A DNA stretch of 43,282 nt from Methanosarcina spelaei (lineage in GTDB: Archaea > Halobacteriota > Methanosarcinia > Methanosarcinales > Methanosarcinaceae). Shown one piece after another: positions 1 through 9,351 of this stretch. Position numbers and translations under genes: made by a program. The notes under the pieces were generated by a model. That model was not told where the DNA came from. It ran no database searches and was given only the letters and a program-made list of their open reading frames with translations. Each line of letters begins with the position of its first letter. The first letter of the stretch is position 1. The stretch is taken from assembly GCF_002287235.1 (NCBI RefSeq), contig NZ_LMVP01000135.1:1-43282 (forward strand), in the 5' to 3' direction.

Positions 1-626
1 TAAGCTATTTTGATAAAAGTTTCACTTTAGAAAGTAGCGGAGCGTATTGATTTTAGATAAAATATTCAAAAAAAATATCTAATGAATAAACAAATTCTTT
101 GGCAAAAATGCCAAAGAATTTGTTTTTCAAGATTATTGCAGCTTTTTGAGGTAGTTAGCAGAGAAAATTGTAGGTTTGAGGAAAGAACAATAAGAGAAAT
201 CACTAGATTATGGAATTGTGTCCATATTTTTAATTTTTTACAAAAACGGGTTAGCTCTTTGTAATAATGCTACAAAATTTTTGGGCAAATAAGTTTAAGT
301 ATAGTATGCGCACATAGTCTCTTAAAAAAAATTTAATGATGAACTGAAGTAACTTCAAAATTGAGCTCAAGCAGGAAGCAGGAAGTATGCACAGGGAATT
401 TAAAAACAGTCTCAAAATAATAGTTTTTCCTCTGCATCAGATTGAGTTTCTAGGGCCAATTTCTTATGGTCTCTCAGTCTTTAAGAAGAGTTTTACCAGA
501 TACCGAACGCTGGCCTTGATGGGAATACTTTCAATCTGCTTTCCTTAACTTTATATGTTGTGGCGTTGTAGTTTAAAACGCCTCTCTACACAATACAAGA
601 TAAACAAGAGGCTTGAGGTAGGAAGA
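1..626. other. AT-rich spacer before the RPA operon
   Basis: I see no convincing gene here. A 60-codon open frame at 82-264 lies mostly over an insertion-sequence-end hairpin (listed separately) and has no ribosome binding site, so I do not call it. The remainder is AT-rich with no clear RNA gene. The promoter of the RPA operon should lie in the last 150 bases, but no TATA/BRE pair stands out enough to place it. Confidence 0.5.
88..125. repeat. 17-bp perfect hairpin, IS-end remnant
   Basis: Positions 88-104 and 109-125 are perfect inverted copies (17 bp) around an AAAA loop. The same sequence, decayed, recurs in the same orientation at about 22158-22215, at the 5' end of a decayed IS1634-type transposase gene. 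The likeness covers the hairpin and some 20 bases after it, then stops. This suggests the terminus of the same insertion-sequence family, with the element body removed or lying left of the window. Confidence 0.5.
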
Positions 627-1898
627 ATGAAACAAATAGCCCAATCTATTCGAGATCGATTTTTGAAACTTGGCATCGATGTACCTGTAGAGGATATCGA
701 AAGCAGACTTGATGAACTGATTACGAAGTTTAAAGTTCCTTCAAACGAAGCTCAGCGCAGCGTGACCAATTACTTTTTGAAGAAATATTCTATTCCTAAG
801 AATGAATTTTACACCAGGCAGGCTGAGCCGCAGCTTACTAAGATTATGAATATTTCGGAAAATGGACAGTGGGCAAATCTTAAGGCAAAGGTTGTCCAGC
901 TCTGGGAAAATACTCATGAGTCCATCTCTCAGGTAGGATTACTGGGAGATGAAACCGGAATTATAAAGTTTACCGAATGGAAAAATGCCGAACTGCCTGA
1001 GCTTGAACAGGGAGAGAGTTATCTTTTCAGGAGCGTTGTTATAGGAGAGTACAATGGCAGATTCCAGGTTCAGCTTAATAAGAATACTTCTATAGAAAAA
1101 TTGGATGAAGTCATTGAAGTTGGAGGCGGTGACTTCACACCGGCTGCAAGAGAATCCGAACTCAGGAATATTTCCGACCTTTCTGGAGGCCAGTGGGCTA
1201 CAGTCAAAGGAAAAGTAGTTCAGCTCTGGGAAAATTCTCATGAATCGATTGAGCAGGCAGGGCTTATAGGGGACCCCACAGGGGTTATCAAATTCACTAA
1301 CTGGGCCAGTTCCGAGCTTCCTGACATGGAAGAGGGCAAGAACTACATGTTGAAAAATGTAGTTGTCAACGAATGGGGCGGTAAGATCCAGATTCAGCTT
1401 AACAGATCAAGTTCCATAGAAGAACTTGATGAAGATATCAAAGTCGGGTCCTCAACTTCCACATATTTCGGAGCAATGGTGGACATCCAGACCGGTTCAG
1501 GCCTTATAAAGCGCTGTCCTGAGTGTAAAAGGGCTCTGGTTAAGGGTGCCTGTCCGGAGCACGGAAAAGTAAAAGGGGAATATGACCTGAGGATAAAAGC
1601 GGTTCTGGACTCAGGAACTTCCACTCAGGATATCCTGATTAATAGAGAACTTACTGAGGAGCTTGCAGGACTTTCTCTCGATACTGCAATTGCAATGGCT
1701 GCTGACGCTCTCGATCCCGGGGTAGTGTTGGATACTATAAAACATGAGCTTGTAGGCAGGTACTATACCGTAACCGGGCACAAGCTTGATCGCTACATCC
1801 TTGTGGATTCCATTACTCCCAAGACTTCTCTGGATAAAGAGATGCTTGATGAGATGCTTTCGCTTAATGAAACATTTACAAAGCTGGAGGTGCAGTAA
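627..1898 (+). CDS. Replication protein A (RPA2/RPA3-type), two OB folds plus zinc finger
   Basis: Single-stranded-DNA-binding protein of 423 aa for replication and repair. The middle holds two near-identical OB-fold repeats (about residues 75-165 and 190-280), each beginning GQWA and containing KVVQLWEN, then a zinc finger C-x2-C-x8-C-x2-H at about residues 297-312. This is the layout of the shorter Methanosarcina RPA subunits. The ATG at 627 is chosen because GAGGTAGGAAG precedes it; the frame is open back to 555 but that extension has no ribosome binding site. The next gene starts on the base after this stop, so the two are probably translationally coupled. Which paralogue (RPA2 or RPA3) it is cannot be settled from the sequence alone. 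Confidence 0.93.
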   Translation: MKQIAQSIRDRFLKLGIDVPVEDIESRLDELITKFKVPSNEAQRSVTNYFLKKYSIPKNEFYTRQAEPQLTKIMNISENGQWANLKAKVVQLWENTHESISQVGLLGDETGIIKFTEWKNAELPELEQGESYLFRSVVIGEYNGRFQVQLNKNTSIEKLDEVIEVGGGDFTPAARESELRNISDLSGGQWATVKGKVVQLWENSHESIEQAGLIGDPTGVIKFTNWASSELPDMEEGKNYMLKNVVVNEWGGKIQIQLNRSSSIEELDEDIKVGSSTSTYFGAMVDIQTGSGLIKRCPECKRALVKGACPEHGKVKGEYDLRIKAVLDSGTSTQDILINRELTEELAGLSLDTAIAMAADALDPGVVLDTIKHELVGRYYTVTGHKLDRYILVDSITPKTSLDKEMLDEMLSLNETFTKLEVQ

Positions 1899-2468
1899 AT
1901 GCCAGGCTTTTTCAGAGAAGCTGCCCGCAGAGTTTTTGCCCAGGAACTGAAGGATTCGAACCTGACTTCAAGGGACGAAAGTGATCAGTATGCTCCACAG
2001 TATGTCCTGACACCCACAGGAGCTAAAGTAAACCGCATCTTCCTTGTTGGCACACTTATCGAAAAGGAAGATATCGGTACCGATTCCGAGTACTGGAGGG
2101 GAAGGGTTTCGGACCCTACAGGTTCTTTCCTGGTCTATGCCGGACAGTACCAGCCCGAAGCAGCTCAGTTCCTTGCTGAGTGTGAACTACCAGCTTTTGT
2201 AGCAGTTGTGGGCAAAACCAGTACATATACCACAGATGACGGGAATGTCCTGACTTCTATCCGCCCCGAGTCTATTCAGCAGGTAGATGAACTTACCCGG
2301 AATCTCTGGGTGCTTGATACTGCAAAGCAGACGCTTGAAAGGATAAGAGCAATTGAAGCAGAGGAAGATCAAAACTCAAAACTTGCAAAAGAACACTACT
2401 CGACTGATACCGGTTACTACCGCGAAATAGTCAAAAAGGCTCTTGAGTCCCTCAAAGAAAGAGAATAA
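1899..2468 (+). CDS. RPA-associated protein (COG3390-like)
   Basis: A 189-aa protein of the family encoded next to archaeal RPA genes, thought to act with the neighbouring RPA in DNA repair or replication. The central part reads as an OB fold: KVNRIFLVGTLIEKEDIG, then YWRGRVSDPTGSFLVYAGQY. The C-terminal third is charged and helical. The ATG at 1899 directly follows the RPA stop codon, and GGAGGT inside the end of the RPA gene is its ribosome binding site, so the pair forms one operon. The length is normal for the family and no defect is visible. The function is inferred from family and context. Confidence 0.88.
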   Translation: MPGFFREAARRVFAQELKDSNLTSRDESDQYAPQYVLTPTGAKVNRIFLVGTLIEKEDIGTDSEYWRGRVSDPTGSFLVYAGQYQPEAAQFLAECELPAFVAVVGKTSTYTTDDGNVLTSIRPESIQQVDELTRNLWVLDTAKQTLERIRAIEAEEDQNSKLAKEHYSTDTGYYREIVKKALESLKERE

Positions 2469-2502
2469 AATCAAAACAAGTGAAAACCATACTATCAAAA
2501 TC

Positions 2503-2531
2503 GGGGGATGAATGCCCCTAAACTTTTTATT
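2503..2531 (+). terminator. Hairpin and T-rich tail after the RPA operon
   Basis: GGGGAT and ATGCCCC form a short GC-rich hairpin 35 bases after the RPA-associated gene, followed by CTTTTTATTTTA. It resembles an archaeal T-tract terminator strengthened by a hairpin. No experiment supports it. Confidence 0.5.
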
Positions 2532-2836
2532 TTATTCGAATACTACGCTAGCTTATTGCGTGGATGAAAACTTCCCCGGTAACCATTGATTGATGATAGT
2601 ATAATTATCAATTCCATTTTCGGTTATTAACTTCTGCTCAAACTAAATTGTTTAGGGTTATTATTTTCCTTTAAAGGAATTATATGGCTACTTTCACCGA
2701 TGTCACTGTTTTTCTGAAGCAGCCAACTATGCAAGAAACCAAGTCGAAAAAGAGTTTGGAGATGCAGTAGATGTTGCCAATAATAGATTTATAGGAAATT
2801 CAAACTTGTATTTAAAACTTTATGGAAGAGAAGATC
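2532..2836. other. Spacer with an ORF-like scrap
   Basis: No complete gene is seen. From about 2690 to 2835 one plus-strand frame is open and reads like protein (for example EKEFGDAVDVANNRFIGNS) but has no start codon and runs into the next gene. It may be the tail of a lost gene. I do not recognise it. Confidence 0.35.
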
Positions 2837-3751
2837 ATGAAACTTAGTCAAATTTGTATCTTGACTTTGGTACTGGCAAGTGCAATATTTGTGGCTTTTG
2901 CTTCTGAAGAGGGAGGAATAATCTTTACGAAAGAAGATGCAAAGCAAACAAAATACCTTGATCCGTCAACTGCAAACGTAAATATTAGTTTTGAGGATGC
3001 AAAAAACAAGATAATATCAGAAAATCCGGAAGTAATCAATGAATCTATCCATGGAGAACTGATTGATGATGAAAATTTTGGGATAATCTGGCAAATAAGC
3101 TCAAAAACAACTAATGGAAAAAGCATCTTAACAGGAATAGATGCCTCTAATGGAGAGCAACTTTTTGTATACGATGGATCAAAGAATGTACAGGGCAAAG
3201 ACAGTGTAAGCAAAGATGATGCTCTGGAAATAGCAGAAGAATATATCAAATCCAGGGTTTCAGCGGATAAAATTAATGATATTGAGCTTGAACATATAAA
3301 CTACAAAGAACCTCCGGCTGACGATCTCCCTGGAACTTACAAAATTAGCTACGCAAGAATTATCCGGGGAATACCTTCTCTTTCTGATGGAATACAGGTA
3401 GAGATCAACGCGGAAACAGGCGAAGTTTCAAGCTATCGTAAAAGATGGTCTATGGATGAGGAAGAACTAGCACTCATTGATACGGAACCAGGCGTTACGG
3501 ATGAAAAAGCAGTTGAGATTCTCAAAGAATACATGAGTAACGAACCTTCTATAGGAGAAGAAAAAGCAAATACTGTAAAAGTTATTTCGTCGAACCTTGT
3601 CTGGAAAGAGGACGATGAAGATAAAATTCATCTGGCATGGTGGATCCGATTCATGGATTCAAGTTTTGCAAAGGACGCTACCTATCCTGCTTCAGTATGG
3701 ATTGACGCACATTCAGGAGAAATGTTGCTGTTTGATTATTACAGAGACTAA
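2837..3751 (+). CDS. Secreted PepSY-domain protein
   Basis: A protein of 304 aa when started at the ATG at 2837; an in-frame ATG at 2822 would add five residues. The N-terminus is a signal peptide: a short basic start, a hydrophobic stretch ILTLVLASAIFVAFA, then a likely cut before SEEGG. The rest is acidic and holds PepSY/YcdB-like repeats, seen as segments beginning VSKDDALEIAEEYI and TDEKAVEILKEYM, each followed by beta hairpins of the type IDASNGEQLFVYDG, INAETGEVSSYRK and IDAHSGEMLLFDY. PepSY domains often bind or inhibit proteases; the partner here is unknown. It stands alone, with its own terminator about 60 bases downstream. Acts outside the membrane, probably at the cell envelope. 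Confidence 0.75.
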   Translation: MKLSQICILTLVLASAIFVAFASEEGGIIFTKEDAKQTKYLDPSTANVNISFEDAKNKIISENPEVINESIHGELIDDENFGIIWQISSKTTNGKSILTGIDASNGEQLFVYDGSKNVQGKDSVSKDDALEIAEEYIKSRVSADKINDIELEHINYKEPPADDLPGTYKISYARIIRGIPSLSDGIQVEINAETGEVSSYRKRWSMDEEELALIDTEPGVTDEKAVEILKEYMSNEPSIGEEKANTVKVISSNLVWKEDDEDKIHLAWWIRFMDSSFAKDATYPASVWIDAHSGEMLLFDYYRD

Positions 3752-3812
3752 GTTCAAAAGAGTTCTAACTTTCCATTCCTCTTTGCATAAAAGTACGTAA
3801 TTATTTATTCTC

Positions 3813-3835
3813 AAGGAACTTTTGTTCCTTTTTTT
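3813..3835 (+). terminator. Strong hairpin/T-tract terminator
   Basis: AAGGAAC at 3813-3819, loop TTTT, and GTTCCTT at 3824-3830 form a perfect 7-bp stem running directly into a run of T. It is placed correctly to end the PepSY gene transcript. Confidence 0.7.
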
Positions 3836-3907
3836 CCTTTCACCTGTCCCTTTTCCTTTCACCTGTCCCTTTTCCTTTCACCTGTCTCTTTTCCTTTCAC
3901 CTGTCTC
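3832..3907. repeat. Four exact-length copies of a 19-bp tandem repeat
   Basis: The unit TTTTCCTTTCACCTGTCCC is repeated four times without gaps, the last two copies with one change (GTCTC). It begins inside the T-tract of the terminator and lies between two gene ends, so it is in a convergent intergenic space (about 325 bases, otherwise empty). Confidence 0.9.
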
Positions 3908-4076
3908 TTTTCAGGTATTCTATGTTTTTTTCTCTTAACTCAACTTTCAAAGAAATAATCTGCAAAGGGAATTCAATAGCTCGCAGGGAAAAATCCTTCA
4001 GTAATACTATCTCGTCATCATTAAAATGTCCTATATAATTACTTAAAATGGTTCAGAATTCTTTTGTCTTTGAGGG

Positions 4077-4805
4077 TTAACGTGACACTATTTTAAAATT
4101 AACAATTTTTCCTTTCTCCATAAAGGCAATCTCGTCACTCATCCATTCAACAACCTTAATATCGTGGGAGATAAACAGAAAACTTATCTTGAACTTGATT
4201 TGCAGTCCCTTAAGAAGCGAAAGAATTTGAGCTTGGACAAGTGGGTCTAGCATCGAAGTAGGCTCATCCGCTACTATTAATTCCGGTTTCATGCTAAGGA
4301 TTCTTGCAATTGCAACTCTCTGAAGCTGACCTCCACTTAGCTCTTTGGGATAGCGAAAAAGAAGCTCTTCATTAAGGGAAACAATTTCAATAAGTTCCTT
4401 TATCCTCTCCAATTCTTTGTCTTTAGCGCAAAGCCTGTGAAGCCTTAAAGGTTCTGCAATTATATCATAAACTTTCATCTTTGGGTTCAAGCACGATTCA
4501 GGGTTTTGAAAAATGATCTGCATCCTGGTTCCCAGGTATTTTAAAGAGTGGCCTTTAAGTATTGAAATATCCTTACCATCAAAGATAATGCTACCTTCTG
4601 TCGGTTCAAGCAATCTTAACACTGTTCTTCCAAGTGTGGATTTCCCACAACCACTTTTTCCAACAAGACCTAGAGTCTTCCCTTTTTCTATCCTGAAATT
4701 TACTCCATCTACGGCCTTGTTAACCTTAATCTGGAAAAGCCCGGAATAATAATGCTTTTTCAGATCTTTCACTTCTAACAATGCCGTATGCCCACCTCCG
4801 CACAC
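4077..4805 (-). CDS. ABC transporter ATPase, NikE/DppF-like
   Basis: Second ATPase of the importer; it hydrolyses ATP at the inner face of the membrane to power uptake. Walker A is GKSGCGKSTLG, the signature is LSGGQLQR, and Walker B is LIVADEP followed by the switch histidine in FISHD. At 242 aa or less it lacks the cysteine-rich C-terminal oligopeptide domain found in its partner, as is usual for NikE. The start is uncertain: GTG at 4805 overlaps the preceding gene by 31 bases, but GGAGGTG at about 4793-4799 points to a later start, most likely TTG at 4781. It is the last gene of a five-gene minus-strand operon. Confidence 0.85.
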   Translation of the reverse strand: MCGGGHTALLEVKDLKKHYYSGLFQIKVNKAVDGVNFRIEKGKTLGLVGKSGCGKSTLGRTVLRLLEPTEGSIIFDGKDISILKGHSLKYLGTRMQIIFQNPESCLNPKMKVYDIIAEPLRLHRLCAKDKELERIKELIEIVSLNEELLFRYPKELSGGQLQRVAIARILSMKPELIVADEPTSMLDPLVQAQILSLLKGLQIKFKISFLFISHDIKVVEWMSDEIAFMEKGKIVNFKIVSR

Positions 4806-5818
4806 CCAGGAGAAGGAGTATCTGGGATCAAATGTGGTTCTCTTTTTACATTCTTACTATTTTTTTCAGAAAATAAGCAGCGAGCAAAATGATCATCTAC
4901 ATGTTCCAATAGGGTTGGGTGGATTTTTGAGCAGTCTACCAGCTGGTTACTACATCGGGGATGGTACCTACAACCGGAAGGAGGGAAGATCAGACTTGGA
5001 GACTGACCTGAAACATTCATTAGCCCTTTTTCTGGAAGCGAATGCAGTAGTGCAAAAGTATAAGGGTGTTTTGGATCGGAGATGACCGTTGCCGTTTTCC
5101 CGATTTCAACGATTTCTCCAGCATACATCACTGCAGTCCTATCTGTAAGTTTAGTAGAGACGTCCAGATCATGAGTAATTAAGAGCATGGAAGAATTTTC
5201 CTTCTTGACAAGCTTGGCAATTATTTCAAGAATTTGCAATTTTATATCAGGATCAAGCCCCTTTGTAGGTTCGTCTGCAATAAGAAGTCTTGGCTTGAGA
5301 GCAAGCGCTACTACCATCATAACCCTCTGCAGCATCCCACCACTGAACTGATGAGGATACTCAGACTTTCTTGAAGAATCTATTCCAACAAGCTCAAGCA
5401 TCTCTGAAGCCTTCTTTTCTGCATCTTTTTTTTTCATGCCTTCATGGTATCGATAAATTTCAGCAATTTGACTACCTACAGAGAGTACCGGGTTAAAACA
5501 GATTGAAGAGTCCTGTAGCATGATCCCTATTTCCTTTCCTCTCAGACTCCTCATTTCTTTTTCAGAAAGACTTAAAATATTCTTACCCCTGTAAACGATT
5601 CTCCCTTCTATCCTTGCATTATTTGAGAGCAGCCTTAAAAGGGCTTTTCCAAGGGTAGTTTTTCCACAGCCTGTTTCTCCAATAAGCCCAAAAATCTCTC
5701 CTTCTTTGATCTCAAAGGAAATGTTCTCGTTTGCTTTTACAAGGCCCTTTGAGGTTTTGAAAGAGACATTTAGGTTTTCTACTGAAAGAAGTTGAGTGGA
5801 GAGGAAAGAAATACTCAT
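4775..5818 (-). CDS. ABC transporter ATPase, NikD/DppD-like
   Basis: First ATPase of the importer, 347 aa. Walker A is GETGCGKTTLG, signature FSGGMLQR, Walker B LLIADEP, switch LLITHD. The C-terminus carries the oligopeptide/dipeptide transporter extension (DPKHPYTFALLHSLP) with its cysteine motif CRYHPRC and further cysteines downstream, which in this family can bind an iron-sulfur cluster. The ATG overlaps the stop of the upstream permease as ATGA, and GGAGGTG precedes it, so translation is coupled. Substrate cannot be read from the ATPase. Confidence 0.9.
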   Translation of the reverse strand: MSISFLSTQLLSVENLNVSFKTSKGLVKANENISFEIKEGEIFGLIGETGCGKTTLGKALLRLLSNNARIEGRIVYRGKNILSLSEKEMRSLRGKEIGIMLQDSSICFNPVLSVGSQIAEIYRYHEGMKKKDAEKKASEMLELVGIDSSRKSEYPHQFSGGMLQRVMMVVALALKPRLLIADEPTKGLDPDIKLQILEIIAKLVKKENSSMLLITHDLDVSTKLTDRTAVMYAGEIVEIGKTATVISDPKHPYTFALLHSLPEKGLMNVSGQSPSLIFPPSGCRYHPRCSNQLVDCSKIHPTLLEHVDDHFARCLFSEKNSKNVKREPHLIPDTPSPGCAEVGIRHC

Positions 5819-6705
5819 CTATCCAGCACCTCCTGTTTAGCATACTGTCCCAAGCTGGCTCTTAATCCGTCTGCTGCAAAATTTAAAGCAAAAACTGTAA
5901 GCATAATCATGAGACCTGGAACAAAACAAAGGTGAGGATATGTGCGCAGGTATGGAATTCCGGATTTGAGCATAGAGCCCCATTCGGGCGTAGGAGGCTG
6001 GATTCCAAGTCCTAGAAAACTTAGAGCAGAGGCAAAGATTATCACATGGGCAATCTCAAGAGTCCCAAGAACGATTACAGGTTCCATGCAGTTTGGAAGT
6101 ATATGTTTTCGCATGATGTAGAAATTTGAGGGTCTAAGAGCCCTTGCCGCTTCCACAAAATCTCTTTTTTTTAAAGAGAGGACCTGTCCGCGTACAAGCC
6201 TTGCATAAACAGGCCATTGAGTAAGGGATAAGGAAAGGACGACACTTAAAAACCCCGGCCCCAGCAGTCCTGCTATCATAAGGGCAAGAATGATATTGGG
6301 GAAAGCCAGCATCACGTCTACGCCTCTCATAAGGATTTCATCAAACAGGCCTCCTTTATACCCTGAAAGCAACCCAAGAGAGGTACCTGCAATGGATGTA
6401 GCTGCAACAACAAGAATTCCAATGCCGAGAGAGATGCGTGTGCCATAAATCACTCTTGAAAAGATGCAGCGCCCAAATTCATCAGTTCCTAAAGGGTATT
6501 CATGGCATGGGCCAAGAAGTCGTTTGTCAAGTTTCTGGGCAAAAGGATCATTTGGAGAGATATAGGGAGCAAATAGGGCCAGAAAACATAGGATAGCAAT
6601 AAACAAAATTCCGAAGAGTGCAAGTCTGTTTTTTCCAAACTCCCATAGACTTAGCCTTTTTTCATTCATAGAAGATTTTTCAGTCATTTTTATATTTTCA
6701 GTCAT
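5815..6705 (-). CDS. ABC transporter permease, NikC/DppC-like
   Basis: Membrane permease, 296 aa when started at the ATG at 6705, which overlaps the upstream permease stop as ATGACTGA with AGGT nine bases before it. A longer open frame reaches 6951 but would lie wholly inside the upstream gene. The N-terminus has the characteristic single helix (LALFGILFIAILCFLALFA) then a periplasmic-type segment with LLGPCHEYPLGTDEFGRC and five more helices. The coupling loop shows EAARALRPSNFYIMRKHILPN, the EAA motif that docks on the ATPases. The ALSFLGLGIQPPTPEWGSML segment is typical of NikC/DppC. Confidence 0.9.
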   Translation of the reverse strand: MTENIKMTEKSSMNEKRLSLWEFGKNRLALFGILFIAILCFLALFAPYISPNDPFAQKLDKRLLGPCHEYPLGTDEFGRCIFSRVIYGTRISLGIGILVVAATSIAGTSLGLLSGYKGGLFDEILMRGVDVMLAFPNIILALMIAGLLGPGFLSVVLSLSLTQWPVYARLVRGQVLSLKKRDFVEAARALRPSNFYIMRKHILPNCMEPVIVLGTLEIAHVIIFASALSFLGLGIQPPTPEWGSMLKSGIPYLRTYPHLCFVPGLMIMLTVFALNFAADGLRASLGQYAKQEVLDR

Positions 6706-7711
6706 ACATGTCATACCTGATTCTCGGGTCAAGCACTGCATACAATATATCCACTGCAAGGCTGGAAAGAGAAAAGAGCACTGCGATAAAAAGAACACAG
6801 CCCTGAACCATAGAAAAGTCTCTTGCAAAGATCGAATCAACAAGAAGTTTTCCGATACCTGGCCAGGAGAAAATTGTTTCCACAATAACAGCTCCTCCAA
6901 GAAGATAACCCAATTGCATTCCTGCAAATGTAACAACTGGGAGTAAGGCATTTTTCAGTGCATGCCGTAAAACGACAGTATACTCATCAAACCCTCTGGC
7001 ACGTGCAGCCAAAATATATTCTTTCTCCATCACCTCCATAAGACTAGCTCGGGTAAGTCTGGCCGTAATTGAAGACATTGAAATTCCAAGGGTTAGAGCA
7101 GGAAGAGTAAGGTGACTCAGGCTTCCATACCCATAACTAGGGAAAATATGAAGAGTCAGGGAAAAAAGCCAGATCAGAAGAATTCCAAGCCAGAAGTTAG
7201 GGATAGAAATGCCTATCAAGGAAAAAAACGCGCAACAATTGTCAAGCAGAATATTTTTCTGAAAAGCGCTCAGAACTCCTATAGGTAAGGCGATTAGGAG
7301 AGAGATTAATAAGCCGGCAACTGTAAGTTCTATAGTTGCCGGCAACTTCAAGAGTATTTCTTCAAGGACATCATCAGAGGTTATAATAGATCTTCCAAGA
7401 TCAAGATGCAAGAGATGATCCAGCCATATAAAGTACTGGAAATAAACAGGAGCATCAAGTCCTTCTGCTTCCCTGACGGATTCAATCTGGCTTTTATCAA
7501 GATCTTGTCCATATCTCTCAAGAGCTATGAGCTCAGCAGGATCTCCTGGCGCAAGGTACATGGCAAAAAAAGAAACAAGAGTAACCCCTGCTATTACTAT
7601 TAATACCATGGCCAAGCGATTTGCAATGTACTTCCACATAGATATTCTTCTTATGTTTCTGTCGTTTTCTGATATCGGTCTCTTAACTTCTGATGCTTTC
7701 GGATATTCCAT
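6698..7711 (-). CDS. ABC transporter permease, NikB/DppB-like
   Basis: Partner permease, 337 aa by the first ATG; a second ATG at 7639 (MWKYIANRLAMVLIV) would remove a hydrophilic 24-residue leader and matches the usual family start better, so the true start is open. Six membrane helices follow. Family marks are YLAPGDPAELIA near the start, the EAA loop ILAARARGFDEYTVVLRHALKNALLP, and the end segment GVILVDPRIRY-like (AVLDPRIRYD). It sits 65 bases after the binding-protein gene and overlaps the next permease by 8 bases. Confidence 0.88.
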   Translation of the reverse strand: MEYPKASEVKRPISENDRNIRRISMWKYIANRLAMVLIVIAGVTLVSFFAMYLAPGDPAELIALERYGQDLDKSQIESVREAEGLDAPVYFQYFIWLDHLLHLDLGRSIITSDDVLEEILLKLPATIELTVAGLLISLLIALPIGVLSAFQKNILLDNCCAFFSLIGISIPNFWLGILLIWLFSLTLHIFPSYGYGSLSHLTLPALTLGISMSSITARLTRASLMEVMEKEYILAARARGFDEYTVVLRHALKNALLPVVTFAGMQLGYLLGGAVIVETIFSWPGIGKLLVDSIFARDFSMVQGCVLFIAVLFSLSSLAVDILYAVLDPRIRYDMYD

Positions 7712-7776
7712 TTTAAGGTTTATCTTCCCGTCTGTGAAGTTTCTAATGTTCTGTCCTTTCGGAACCTTGTTTTAAT

Positions 7777-9351
7777 TTACTTTCTTTCAAGATAAACTCC
7801 AGAGAGGTCCAGCCAGGGATCTTCTGCTGTTATCACAAAACCTTTTACAGAAGGCCCGGTTGCTACTACCTTTTCTTCATGTACAAGATAGAAAGCAGGG
7901 ACTTCTTTTATTACAAAATCTTGTAGAGCGTAATAGAGTTCTTTCTGCTTCTGCGGATCTATGGTCGAATCTGCTGCATCTACAAGCTGGTCATAGGTTT
8001 CATTGTGGTAGTGAGAGTAAGGACTTTTAGAATGGTGAATAAAGAAGTGTTTTGGATAGGGACCCCAGACAAAATAGCCAGTTCTGAGTATCATGCCAAA
8101 GTTTCCCACACCTTCTAGTTTACTGATCGCTCCCTCATCAAGTACTTGAATTTCCACATTCATTCCTATTTTTCTGAGATCTTCCTGCGCAACCTGAGCC
8201 ATAAGAGTATGCCTGGCTGCCCATGCACCCTTACTTACAAGCAAGGTACAATTCAAGGGACTTCCATCTTTTTCAAGAATTCCATCCCTATTGGAATCTT
8301 CCCATCCTGCTTCTTTAAGTAGAGCCTTTGATTTATCAAGGTCTTGCGAATATGTTTTCAGGTTAGGGTCAGAGTACATCATGTTGGGAGAATACGGTCT
8401 TCCTTCTGCCGGTTTTCCAACGCCGTTAAGGACATCGTTCACTAAGGCTTTGGTATCTATTGCGTAGGCAACACTCTGGCGTACTTTTGTATCGTTAAAA
8501 GGAGTTTTATCGCAATTGAACTGCAGGAAATCCGTAAAAGTACTTAGCTTCTTTTGAACCTGGATACCTTTTTTGGCTTCGAGCCTCTTGACATCATACT
8601 CTGGAACCTTGATAATCATATCCAGTTCTCCGTTCTCAAACGCCATAACTTGCGTAGAAGGATCAGGGATGATTTTAAAACTAACTTTATTAAGCAGAGA
8701 CTTATTTCCCCAGTAAGCATCATTTCTTATAAGCACTATTTCCTGATCTTTTTTCTGCGATTCAAACTTAAATGGTCCTGTCCCTACCGGTTTGATGAAA
8801 TTTCCTGCTTTATCAAGACAACCAGGCCCCATTATGGGCCAGGCTACATGAGTCAGGTAAAAAGGTAGAGGCATGGGTTTTTGGAGAACAAATTTCACGG
8901 TATAGTTATCAAGAGCCTCTATACTTTTAATCGGTTTCAGTACTGCCTGTCTCACATAGGATTTGTCAGAGTAAGAAAACACAACCGAATCTGCGTTAAA
9001 AGATGTACCGTCATGGAAGGTCACATTCTTGCGTAGGTGGAAGATCCATGTCGTCCCGTTGTCAGGCGTTTCCCATGACTCGGCAAGTCCCGGGATAATA
9101 TTCAGGTTAGAGTCAAGCCTTACAAGGGTTTCATAGACCTGAGACCACACAAACCTGGCATCACCATCCGCAAACTTGTCAAGATACCAGTTGTTAACGT
9201 CTGAACTTATGCCCACAACAAGGTCCTGAGAGTTTTCCACGAAACTGTCTCCTTTGGCAGTTTCATCGTTTTCTCCGCTTATGCAGGCGCTTGCACCAAT
9301 TACTGCAAGCAGCATGCAGGTTAGTAAAATAAGCTTGAAATTTCGATCCAT
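7777..9351 (-). CDS. Nickel/peptide-type substrate-binding lipoprotein (SBP_bac_5)
   Basis: Captures substrate outside the membrane and delivers it to the permeases encoded just downstream. The 524-aa protein starts with a lipoprotein signal (basic residues, hydrophobic core, ASAC with the lipid cysteine at 23). The mature part is a family 5 binding protein: YETLVRLDSNLNIIPGLAESW, TWIFHLRKNVTFHDGT, VGTGPFKFES and VRQSVAYAIDTKAL are all typical. NikA/CntA-like proteins that bind nickel or nickel-chelates and proteins that bind peptides share this fold, so the substrate is an inference; nickel demand is high in methanogens, and the divergent methyltransferase gene is compatible with a chelate. 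First gene of the operon. Confidence 0.85.
   Translation of the reverse strand: MDRNFKLILLTCMLLAVIGASACISGENDETAKGDSFVENSQDLVVGISSDVNNWYLDKFADGDARFVWSQVYETLVRLDSNLNIIPGLAESWETPDNGTTWIFHLRKNVTFHDGTSFNADSVVFSYSDKSYVRQAVLKPIKSIEALDNYTVKFVLQKPMPLPFYLTHVAWPIMGPGCLDKAGNFIKPVGTGPFKFESQKKDQEIVLIRNDAYWGNKSLLNKVSFKIIPDPSTQVMAFENGELDMIIKVPEYDVKRLEAKKGIQVQKKLSTFTDFLQFNCDKTPFNDTKVRQSVAYAIDTKALVNDVLNGVGKPAEGRPYSPNMMYSDPNLKTYSQDLDKSKALLKEAGWEDSNRDGILEKDGSPLNCTLLVSKGAWAARHTLMAQVAQEDLRKIGMNVEIQVLDEGAISKLEGVGNFGMILRTGYFVWGPYPKHFFIHHSKSPYSHYHNETYDQLVDAADSTIDPQKQKELYYALQDFVIKEVPAFYLVHEEKVVATGPSVKGFVITAEDPWLDLSGVYLERK

Noticed and set aside
6706-6951. N-terminal extension of the second permease
   Set aside because: It lies inside the other permease gene in another frame; the ATGACTGA overlap at 6698-6705 with its ribosome binding site is the natural start.
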